From positions 1 through 35,341 of the forward strand of contig JAKBBV010000028.1 of assembly GCA_021808285.1 (NCBI GenBank): DNA of 35,341 nt, given 5' to 3'. Of the stretch, positions 28,243 to 35,341 are shown piece after piece. A program made the translations under genes and the position numbers. Source of the stretch: Pseudomonadota bacterium (GTDB lineage Bacteria > Pseudomonadota > Alphaproteobacteria > Caulobacterales > Caulobacteraceae). The notes below the pieces were generated by a model. That model saw only the letters and a list, made by a program, of their open reading frames with translations. It was not told the DNA's origin and did not search any database. The stretch's first letter is position 1, and each line of letters begins with the position of its first letter.

Positions 28243-31200
28243 TTGAGCAACCCAATCCGGCGCAGCCGCCTGCTGGCGTCCTCAATGATCACCGGCATCG
28301 CCGTTGCCGCCATGGGCGCGAGCGGCGCCTTTGCCGCCGACGCTCCCGCATCGTCTCGCTCCGCGCCCATGAACACCACGGGCGGCGAGTCCGCCGTCGC
28401 TGCGCCGACGGGCGGCGCGACGCAGGTGCAGGAGTTCGTTGTGACCGGCTCGCGCATCCCGCAGCCGAACCTGTCCAGCATCAGCCCGGTCACCGCGGTG
28501 AACAGCCAGGAACTGAAGCTCGAAGGCACGACCCGGGTCGAGGACCTGATCAACCAGCTGCCGCAAGTCACCGCCAGCCAGGGCGGCTTCCTCTCCAATG
28601 GAGCCACCGGGACGGCGACGCTCGACCTTCGCGGCCTCGGCCCCAAGCGCAACGTTGTCCTGATCGACGGGACGCGCCTTGGTCCGGGCGACCCGTTTGA
28701 TCCGGTGGCCGACATCAACTTCATTCCCGCGCCGCTGATCGACCGCGTCGACGTTCTGACCGGCGGGGCCTCGGCGGTGTACGGCGCCGACGCCGTGGCC
28801 GGCGTCACCAACTTCATCATGAAGAAGAACTTCACCGGCCTGGAGATGACGGCGAACTTCGCCGGCTATGAGCACTCCAACGGCGACACCAAGTCGCAGG
28901 CGGCCAACAACGCCCTCGGCTTCACCCCGCCCACGGGAACGGTCTTCGATGGCGGCACGGTGGACATCTCGGCCATCTTCGGCGCCAACAGCCCCGACGG
29001 TAAGGGGAATGTCGAAGGCTATGTGGAGTACCGGCACATCGATCCGGTGTCCGAGGCCACGCGCGACTACAGCAACTGCACGATCAAGGTGACGGGCCAG
29101 AACTTCGCCTGCGGCGGCTCAGCCACGGCTGCCAACGCCACCCTGCTCACCTACGACGCCAACTTCAACCCGACGGGCCAATATCAGGTGTCGCCCACGG
29201 GCCATGGAGCCTTGAACCCGTTCACGGGCGCAGGAAACCAACTCTACAACTACGCGCCGCTGAACTACTTCCAGCGTGACGACCGCCGTTATTCGGGCGG
29301 ATTCTTCGCCCATTACGACGTGACGCCGCACATCACCGCCTACGCCAACTTCATGTTCATGGACGACTACTCCACAGCCCAGATCGCCGGCTCCGGCGAC
29401 TTCGCCCAGACGGCGTCGATCCCTTGTAACAACCCGCTGCTCTCCGCCCAGGAAGTCAATGCCCTGTGCGTGACGCCGGGCTATTCCACGGCGGCGGCCC
29501 CGACCGTGGGCACGGCGACCAACGACTTCATCCTGCGCCGCAATATTGAGGGCGGTCCGCGCGTCAGCGTGCTGCAGCACACCGACTATCGCGCCCAGGT
29601 GGGATTGAAGGGCGATATCGGCGGCGCCTGGCATTTTGACGTCTATGGCCAGTTCTACGACTCCCTGTTCCAGAGCCAGGCCGAGGGCTATTTCTCCAAC
29701 TCCCGGATCCAGAACGCCCTCAACGCGGTCCCAGGCTCGACCCCAGGATCGGCCGTCTGCGCCAATGCCACGGCCGTGGCCGCCGGGTGCGTGCCCTACA
29801 ACCCGTTCACGCCGGGCGGCGTCACGCCGGCCCAGCTGGCCTATCTCCAAGTGCCGGGAGAAGAGACGGGCTCGACCTCCGAGGCAGTGGTCGAGGGTGA
29901 TCTGACCGGCGACCTTGGCGTCTACGGGATCAAGAGCCCCTGGGCCAAGGAAGGCGTCGGCGTGTCCTTCGGCGCCGACTATCGGCGTGAGACCTTGAAC
30001 CTCCTGCCCGACGCCGAACTCCAGGCCGGCGACCTTGCCGGCTCGGGCAGCGCAACGCTCCCGGTCAACGGCGCGTTCGACGTCAAGGAGGTCTACGGCG
30101 AAGCCCGCATCCCGATCGTGAACGACATGCCGTTCATGAAGGAATTGACGGCTGACGTGGGTTACCGCTTCTCCGACTACAGCGACGTCGGCACCACCAG
30201 CACCTACAAGATCAGCGCCGAGTGGGCGATCAACGACGACATCCGGATCCGCGGCGGCTTCAACCGCGCCGTGCGGGCGCCGAACGTCGACGAGCTCTAC
30301 TCGGCCCAGACCGTGGGACTGGACGGCAACACCGACCCCTGCGCCGGCGCGACGCCGACCTTCACCGCAGCCGAATGCGCCCGCACCGGGGTCTCCGCGG
30401 CGCAGTATGGCAACATCAGCGCCAACCCGGCCAACCAGTATAACGGCCTTCTGGGCGGCAACCCCAACCTGAAGCCGGAAACAGCCGACACCTATACGAT
30501 CGGCGCGGTGTTCACGCCCGTGGATCTGGTGCGCGGGCTGAGCTTCTCGGTAGACTACTTCAACATCAAGATCACCAACGTGATCCAGAGCTATGGAGCC
30601 GACAGCATCCTGCAGCAGTGCGGGCTGACGGGCGACACCACCTATTGCAGCCTGATCCACCGCATGCCGGGAACCGGGTCGCTGTGGCTGAGCCCCACGG
30701 GCTACGTCACCGACACCCTGCAGAACCTGGGCTTCCTGCAGACCGCCGGTCTCGACTTCACCCTGGACTACCACTTCCGGTTCGCCGACTTCGGCCTTCC
30801 GGACTGGGGCGGACTGACCCTGAACTTCCTCGGCACCTACACCAACAACCTGACCGAACAGGGTGCGCCCGGCACCTCTCCGGTGCAGTGCGCCGGCCGC
30901 TATGGCGACATCTGCGGCGGCACGCCGGATCAGGGGGTGCCCGAGCCGTTCTTCAAGGCCAAGACGCGTCTGACGTGGGAAACCCCGGTGGACGGGCTGA
31001 GCGCCTCGATCGACTGGCGCTACATCGGTGGGGTCAACATCGATACCGGCATCACCGGGACGGCCGACTCGAACATCCCCTCCTACAGCTACTTCGATCT
31101 CGCCGCTCAGTGGAGGGTCAAGGACAAGTACACGTTCAGCGTCGGCGTGAACAACATCTTCGACATCCAGCCGCCGATCATCGGCTCCGCCGAGCTCCCC

Positions 31201-31287
31201 AGCGTCGTCGGCAACGGCAACACCTTCCCGCAGATTTACGATCCGCTGGGACGCTACATGTTCGCCCAGGTCACGGCGGACTTCTGA
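28243..31287 (+). CDS. TonB-dependent outer-membrane receptor, copy 1
   Basis: A 1014-aa outer-membrane transporter. The signal peptide (to about residue 31) is followed by an exposed linker with a TonB-box-like QEFVVTGSRI and a plug domain (about 70-190, including DLRGLGPKRNVVLIDGTR and GGASAVYGADAVAGVTNF). A long 22-strand-type barrel ends in aromatic Phe (FAQVTADF). Several extracellular segments carry cysteine pairs. The start is TTG 28243, with GGAGGG 8 nt upstream; the same TTG arrangement is seen in the downstream paralogue. The substrate is unknown; large receptors of this type in Caulobacterales import siderophores, vitamins or oligosaccharides. Confidence 0.94.
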   Translation: MSNPIRRSRLLASSMITGIAVAAMGASGAFAADAPASSRSAPMNTTGGESAVAAPTGGATQVQEFVVTGSRIPQPNLSSISPVTAVNSQELKLEGTTRVEDLINQLPQVTASQGGFLSNGATGTATLDLRGLGPKRNVVLIDGTRLGPGDPFDPVADINFIPAPLIDRVDVLTGGASAVYGADAVAGVTNFIMKKNFTGLEMTANFAGYEHSNGDTKSQAANNALGFTPPTGTVFDGGTVDISAIFGANSPDGKGNVEGYVEYRHIDPVSEATRDYSNCTIKVTGQNFACGGSATAANATLLTYDANFNPTGQYQVSPTGHGALNPFTGAGNQLYNYAPLNYFQRDDRRYSGGFFAHYDVTPHITAYANFMFMDDYSTAQIAGSGDFAQTASIPCNNPLLSAQEVNALCVTPGYSTAAAPTVGTATNDFILRRNIEGGPRVSVLQHTDYRAQVGLKGDIGGAWHFDVYGQFYDSLFQSQAEGYFSNSRIQNALNAVPGSTPGSAVCANATAVAAGCVPYNPFTPGGVTPAQLAYLQVPGEETGSTSEAVVEGDLTGDLGVYGIKSPWAKEGVGVSFGADYRRETLNLLPDAELQAGDLAGSGSATLPVNGAFDVKEVYGEARIPIVNDMPFMKELTADVGYRFSDYSDVGTTSTYKISAEWAINDDIRIRGGFNRAVRAPNVDELYSAQTVGLDGNTDPCAGATPTFTAAECARTGVSAAQYGNISANPANQYNGLLGGNPNLKPETADTYTIGAVFTPVDLVRGLSFSVDYFNIKITNVIQSYGADSILQQCGLTGDTTYCSLIHRMPGTGSLWLSPTGYVTDTLQNLGFLQTAGLDFTLDYHFRFADFGLPDWGGLTLNFLGTYTNNLTEQGAPGTSPVQCAGRYGDICGGTPDQGVPEPFFKAKTRLTWETPVDGLSASIDWRYIGGVNIDTGITGTADSNIPSYSYFDLAAQWRVKDKYTFSVGVNNIFDIQPPIIGSAELPSVVGNGNTFPQIYDPLGRYMFAQVTADF

Positions 31288-31318
31288 CACCTTCCTCGCC
31301 AGCCTTCCAAGCCGGCGC

Positions 31319-31444
31319 GGGCGGCGGACTTCGGTCCGCCGCCCTTTTCTTTGTTCAGGACGACCCTGGCGGCGAACTTCGGTCCGGCCCCTTTTTGCCC
31401 AGGGCGACCCTGGCGGCGGACTTCGGTCCGGCGCCCCATCTTTT
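31319..31444 (+). terminator. Three-unit UUCG-loop terminator array after receptor 1
   Basis: Three successive hairpins share a TTCG loop. Unit 1 (31319-31352) is a perfect 11-bp stem, GGGCGGCGGAC with GTCCGCCGCCC, followed by TTTTCTTT. Unit 2 (about 31366-31397) has mismatches but ends CTTTTT. Unit 3 (31412-31444) has one mismatch and ends in TTTT. Loop spacing is 48 and 44 bp, and the linkers (CAGGACGACCCT type) are related, so the units arose by tandem duplication. Unit 1 is a textbook intrinsic terminator. Confidence 0.85.
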
Positions 31445-31941
31445 GCCGGACGGGGCCCCGGCGGCGGATGTCTTTAGAAGGCGCTCGCCCCACGGACCGC
31501 CTCGCCCCATCCGCCGCTCCATCCCGGGGCGAATCCCGCTCCCTCCGTAGTCGCGCGCGACGTGAGCGTGCGGGGCGGAATCAAACCCGTCCCTGCCGAT
31601 CGGCGGCCGAGGCCGCCCTTGCCCCGTAGAGCTTACCCGCGCCGGGCGAGCGTGCGCGGGTGCGGCGTCGAGCGATGATCGCTATCGCCTCTCCTCACGG
31701 GCCTGGGCTAGGCGCAGTAGGACGCACAAGAGCCCGCCGAACGCCAAGGCGCTTCGCCCCCTGGACGGCCCGGTCCGCCCCGGGCGCGTTCCCACGTCGC
31801 CGCTGCAACAGGCCGGCAAGACCACAGTGCTGGATGCGCCTGCGGCGAGGCGCCTGGAAAGGGGCGCGCAAGGCGTCGCGCGAGTCCCTTGAGGGCGAAA
31901 GCGACGCTTCCTTTGCGACACGCTCTCCGCATGGCGTCGGA
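31445..31941. other. Gene-free gap between the two receptor genes
   Basis: No frame reads as a plausible protein on either strand and no RNA gene is recognised. The beginning holds GC-rich sequence resembling a worn continuation of the terminator repeat (CCCCGGCGGCGGAT near 31460). Confidence 0.5.
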
Positions 31942-31959
31942 TGTGACCGAAAGGTGACA
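31942..31959. promoter_or_regulatory. PhoB-box-like direct repeat upstream of the second receptor
   Basis: TGTGACCGAAAGGTGACA matches the element before receptor 1 at 16 of 18 positions, with GTGAC again repeated at 11-bp period. It is 195 nt before the TTG start, against 188 nt in copy 1. Flanking leader sequence is otherwise mostly dissimilar, which argues for selection on this site. Confidence 0.55.
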
Positions 31960-32136
31960 CTTCCGCCGTGAAACTGTCTTCATTGGGCGAAACGGGGTTG
32001 CGGTTTCCTTCCGTCCGGATACTTCGTGGCTTTCCCGTTTCGGGCGGTTACGGGGATGAGTGCGCGTGAAACCCGATTCGATCGCGCCTCATCCTGTCGC
32101 AACCTCTCGATCTGAGTCACAATTCGGAGGCAATCC

Positions 32137-35133
32137 TTGACCCAATCCCTTTGGCGCAATCGCCTGCTGACCTCATCCATGATCAGCGGCGTGGCCATGG
32201 CCGCACTCAGCTCAGGCGTGGCTTTTGCTCAGTCTGCTCCCATGAACACGACAGGCGGTTCCTCCGCTGTGGCGGCGCCATCCGCCGGCGCGACCCAGGT
32301 TCAGGAGTTCGTGGTCACCGGTTCGCGTATCCCGCAGCCGAACCTTTCCAGCCTCAGCCCGGTCACGGCGGTGAACAGCCAGGAACTGAAGCTTGAAGGC
32401 ACCACCCGGGTCGAGGACCTGATCAACCAGCTGCCGTCGGTTCTGCCGAGCCAAGGCGCCATGCTCTCCAACGGCGCCACCGGCACGGCGACCATCGACC
32501 TTCGCGGACTGCGCCCGAAGCGGAACCTCGTGCTGATCGACGGCACCCGCCTGGGCGCCGGCGACCCCGGCGATCCCGTGGCCGACGTCAACTTCATTCC
32601 GACCCCCCTGGTGGAGCGTGTGGACGTCCTCACGGGCGGCGCTTCGGCGGTGTACGGCGCTGACGCCGTGGCCGGCGTGACCAACTTCATCATGAAGAAG
32701 AACTTCACCGGTCTGGAGCTCACGGCCAATTTCGCAGGCTATGAGCACAGCAATGGCGACGCCAAGTCGCAAGCGGCCAACAATGCGCTCAATTATAATC
32801 CGCCCACGGGCACCTTCTTCGGCGGCGGCACGGTCAATATTTCGGCGATTTTCGGCGCCAATAGCCCCGATGGAAAGGGCAATGTCGAAGGTTACCTCGA
32901 ATACCAGCACTACGACCCGGTCACTCAGGCCGCCTTCGACTACAGCAACTGCACCATCAAGGTGAAGGGCCAGAACTTCGTCTGCGCCGGTTCGGCGACC
33001 AACCGCTACACGACGATCCTGACCTACGACGCCAATTTCAACTCGACAGGCGCCTTTCAGGTTGCTCCGACCGGCCAGGGCCAGCTCAATCCCTACACCG
33101 GGGCTCCCAACCAGCTCTACAACTACGCGCCCTACAACTATTTCCAGCGGTCGGACCGGCGCTATGAGGGCGGCTTCTTCGCCCACTATGACGTGACGCC
33201 GCACCTCACGGCCTACGCCAACTTCATGTTCATGGACGACAAGACCGAGGCGCAGATCGCCCCTTCAGGCGACTTCGGCCAGACGGCGTCCATTCCCTGT
33301 AACAACCCCTTCCTGTCGTCCGCAGAAGTCACCGCGCTTTGCGTGACCCCCGGCTATTCGAATGCCGCCACCCCCACCCAGGGCACGGCGACCAACGACT
33401 TCCTGCTGCGGCGGAACGTCGAAGGCGGCGACCGGATCCAGGTCATCGAGCACACCGACTATCGGGCCCAAGTCGGCCTGAAGGGGGATATCGACTCCAA
33501 CTGGCACTTCGACGCCTATGGACAGTACTATGACGCCATCCTCTCCAGCGTCGCCGAGGGTTATATCTCCAACAGCCGCCTGGTGAACGCGCTCGACGCC
33601 GTCCCCGGCCCCAACGGGACCGCGGTCTGCGCCAATCCGACGGCCGTGGCCGCCGGCTGCGTGCCCTACAACCCCTTCACCCCGGGCGGCGTGACCCCGG
33701 CCCAGCTCAACTACCTGCAGGAGCCGGGCATCATCACCGGCAACACGAGCGAAGCGATCGTCGAGGCCGACATCAACGGCGACCTCGGCGCCTACGGGAT
33801 CAAGAGCCCCTGGGCCAAGGAAGGCGTGGGCGTGTCCTTCGGCGCCGACTATCGCCGCGAGACCCTCAACTCCCTGCCCGACGCGGCCTACCAGTCCAAC
33901 GACCTGGGCGGCGGCGGCGGCAAGGTTCTTCCGGTGGCCGGCGCCTTCAGCGTCAAGGAAATCTACGGCGAAGCCCGGATCCCGATCGTCAACGACATGC
34001 CTTTCATGAAGGAATTGACGGCTGACGTGGGTTACCGCTTCTCCGACTATTCGGACGTTGGAACGACCAACACCTACAAGATCAACGGCGAGTGGGCCAT
34101 CAACGACGACATCCGTATCCGGGGCGGCTTCAACCGCGCCGTCCGGGCGCCGAACGTGGTCGAGCTCTACTCCACCCAGTCGGTGGCGCTCGACGGCAAC
34201 TTCGACCCCTGCGCCACCTCCACTCCGGCCTACACCCAGGCCCAGTGCGCGCGGACGGGGGTCTCGGCCGCCCAGTACGGCAATATCAGCGCCAACCCGG
34301 CGGCCCAGTATAACGGCCTCGTCGGCGGCAACCCGAACCTGAAGCCGGAAACCGCCGACACCTACACCATCGGCGCGGTCATCACGCCGGTGGATCTGGT
34401 CAAGGGGATGAGCCTGTCGGTCGACTACTTCAACATCAACATCACCAATGTGATCCAGTCGATCGGGTTCCAGAACATCCTCACCGACTGCGCGACCCAG
34501 GATCAGTACTGCAACCTGATTCAGCGCCAGCCGGGCACCGGTTCACTCTGGCTGAGCCCGAACGGCTATGTGGTGGACACGCTCCAGAACCTGGGCTTCC
34601 TGAAGACCAACGCTCTGGACTTCACCTTCGACTATCACTTCCGCTTCTCCGACTTCAATCTGCCGGATTGGGGCGGCCTGACCCTGAACTTCCTCGGCAC
34701 CTACACCAACGAGTATGCGACCCAGGCTTCGAGCACGACGCCGGTGTTGCAGTGCGCTGGCAAGTATGGCGTGACCTGCGGCATCCCGCAGCCCTTCTTC
34801 AAGGGCAAGACGCGTCTGACCTGGCAGACCCCGGTGGATGGTCTCGAGGCCTCACTCGACTGGCGCTATATTGGCGGAGTGAACCTGGACAATGGAGCGA
34901 CCGGCACCGCCGACTCGCACATCCCGTCCTACAGCTACTTCGACCTCTCGGCCCTGTGGCGGGTGAAGGACAAGTACACGTTCAGCATCGGCGTGAACAA
35001 CATCTTCGATATCCAGCCTCCGGTGATCGGCGCCAACGAGCTGCTCGGCACCTTCGGGAACGGCAACACCTTCCCGCAGGTCTACGACGCCCTCGGCCGT
35101 TACCTGTTCGCCCAGGTCACCGCCGACTTCTGA
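32137..35133 (+). CDS. TonB-dependent outer-membrane receptor, copy 2
   Basis: A 998-aa paralogue of the preceding receptor, closely similar along the plug and barrel. Differences are in the signal peptide (MTQSLWRNRLLTSSMISG) and several likely extracellular loops, such as the Cys-containing segment around 34480-34520. The C-terminus is FAQVTADF. TTG 32137 follows GGAGGCAATCC. Stretches of near-identical nucleotides, for example 34003-34049, exactly match copy 1 (30133-30179), suggesting recent duplication or gene conversion. It probably transports a related but distinct ligand, perhaps under the same control. Confidence 0.94.
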   Translation: MTQSLWRNRLLTSSMISGVAMAALSSGVAFAQSAPMNTTGGSSAVAAPSAGATQVQEFVVTGSRIPQPNLSSLSPVTAVNSQELKLEGTTRVEDLINQLPSVLPSQGAMLSNGATGTATIDLRGLRPKRNLVLIDGTRLGAGDPGDPVADVNFIPTPLVERVDVLTGGASAVYGADAVAGVTNFIMKKNFTGLELTANFAGYEHSNGDAKSQAANNALNYNPPTGTFFGGGTVNISAIFGANSPDGKGNVEGYLEYQHYDPVTQAAFDYSNCTIKVKGQNFVCAGSATNRYTTILTYDANFNSTGAFQVAPTGQGQLNPYTGAPNQLYNYAPYNYFQRSDRRYEGGFFAHYDVTPHLTAYANFMFMDDKTEAQIAPSGDFGQTASIPCNNPFLSSAEVTALCVTPGYSNAATPTQGTATNDFLLRRNVEGGDRIQVIEHTDYRAQVGLKGDIDSNWHFDAYGQYYDAILSSVAEGYISNSRLVNALDAVPGPNGTAVCANPTAVAAGCVPYNPFTPGGVTPAQLNYLQEPGIITGNTSEAIVEADINGDLGAYGIKSPWAKEGVGVSFGADYRRETLNSLPDAAYQSNDLGGGGGKVLPVAGAFSVKEIYGEARIPIVNDMPFMKELTADVGYRFSDYSDVGTTNTYKINGEWAINDDIRIRGGFNRAVRAPNVVELYSTQSVALDGNFDPCATSTPAYTQAQCARTGVSAAQYGNISANPAAQYNGLVGGNPNLKPETADTYTIGAVITPVDLVKGMSLSVDYFNINITNVIQSIGFQNILTDCATQDQYCNLIQRQPGTGSLWLSPNGYVVDTLQNLGFLKTNALDFTFDYHFRFSDFNLPDWGGLTLNFLGTYTNEYATQASSTTPVLQCAGKYGVTCGIPQPFFKGKTRLTWQTPVDGLEASLDWRYIGGVNLDNGATGTADSHIPSYSYFDLSALWRVKDKYTFSIGVNNIFDIQPPVIGANELLGTFGNGNTFPQVYDALGRYLFAQVTADF

Positions 35134-35166
35134 TCTGGAAATTACCTCCGTCCTTGCGGCGGGCCC

Positions 35167-35291
35167 GGGCGGCGGATTTCGGTCCGCCGCCCTTTCTTTT
35201 GTCTAAGACGACTCTGGCGGCGGATTTCGGTCCGCCGCCCTTTCTTTTGTCTAAGACGACTCTGGCGGCGGATTTCGGTCCGCCGCCCTTT
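35167..35291 (+). terminator. Three-unit 48-bp-period terminator array after receptor 2
   Basis: Hairpins with a TTCG loop lie at 35167-35192, 35216-35239 and 35264-35287. The stems are 10-11 bp (GGCGGCGGAT with GTCCGCCGCC, a T-G pair closing the loop). The first two are followed by TTTCTTTT and the third by a shortened TTTGTC. The first two 48-bp units are identical in sequence. Unit and linker (CTAAGACGACTCT) are homologous to the array after receptor 1. Confidence 0.88.
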
Positions 35292-35341
35292 GTCTGAGCG
35301 CTGCGGGTGAGGCGCACGCCATTTGTGCCCTATTTGCGACA

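Noticed and set aside
29119-31290. A 723-codon reverse-strand open frame across receptor 1
   Set aside because: Its composition is the mirror image of the receptor codons and it has no start signal or domain features.
31660-31971. Forward frame of 103 codons in the gap between receptors
   Set aside because: Arg/Pro-rich composition, no start context and no family resemblance; it also runs into the conserved PhoB-like element.
35117-35317. Reverse-strand reading of the terminator array as a GGGPKSAARVV repeat protein
   Set aside because: The 48-bp period is a multiple of three, so any frame through it repeats; the hairpin and T-tract structure explains the sequence better than a protein.

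Overview
The window is GC-rich, densely packed bacterial chromosome. Gene content suggests an alphaproteobacterium of the Caulobacterales, possibly Phenylobacterium-like: large TonB-dependent receptors with TTG starts, little Shine-Dalgarno dependence at several genes, PHA/ketone metabolism, and small secreted proteins with a CKxxxExGSRL-type motif. This placement is inference from protein style, not from a marker gene.

Layout. 1-3.8 kb: the 3' end of carA and complete carB (pyrimidine/arginine precursor synthesis). 3.9-6.9 kb, minus strand: a three-gene periplasm/membrane sulfur cassette (DsrE-like Tat-exported protein, orphan solute-binding protein, fused DoxD-DoxA thiosulfate:quinone oxidoreductase). 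7.2-12.4 kb, minus strand: six genes, four of the five junctions being 4-nt stop/start overlaps, that read as a PHB/ketone-body operon: phasin, patatin-like hydrolase, two acetoacetate-decarboxylase-family proteins (one lacking the Schiff-base lysine), 3-hydroxybutyrate dehydrogenase, and a type II NADH dehydrogenase. 12.8-17.2 kb: an ECF sigma factor, an AraC regulator, and a divergent pair (exported FAD oxidoreductase, membrane-anchored serine hydrolase). 17.6-19.3 kb: a MarR-amidase operon with a palindromic operator at its promoter.

19.4-21.9 kb looks accessory: a frameshifted fic gene, a PrlF-YhaV toxin-antitoxin pair, and tRNA-Arg(CCG), whose 3' end faces these genes and has a short imperfect copy about 1.1 kb away. 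22-27.8 kb is mostly housekeeping or small secreted genes: pdxH, an acyl-CoA synthetase, an MBL hydrolase, a DUF442-type phosphatase/sulfurtransferase and three exported proteins of unknown function.

28.2-35.1 kb holds two tandem paralogous TonB-dependent receptors. Each has a TTG start, an 18-bp PhoB-box-like element about 180-195 bp upstream, and three consecutive 48-bp-period UUCG-loop terminator units behind it.

The strongest candidates for something undescribed are the duplicated terminator arrays with the shared upstream element, the DsrE/solute-binding/DoxDA cassette, and the ketone operon that pairs an intact decarboxylase with an apparently Schiff-base-deficient one.
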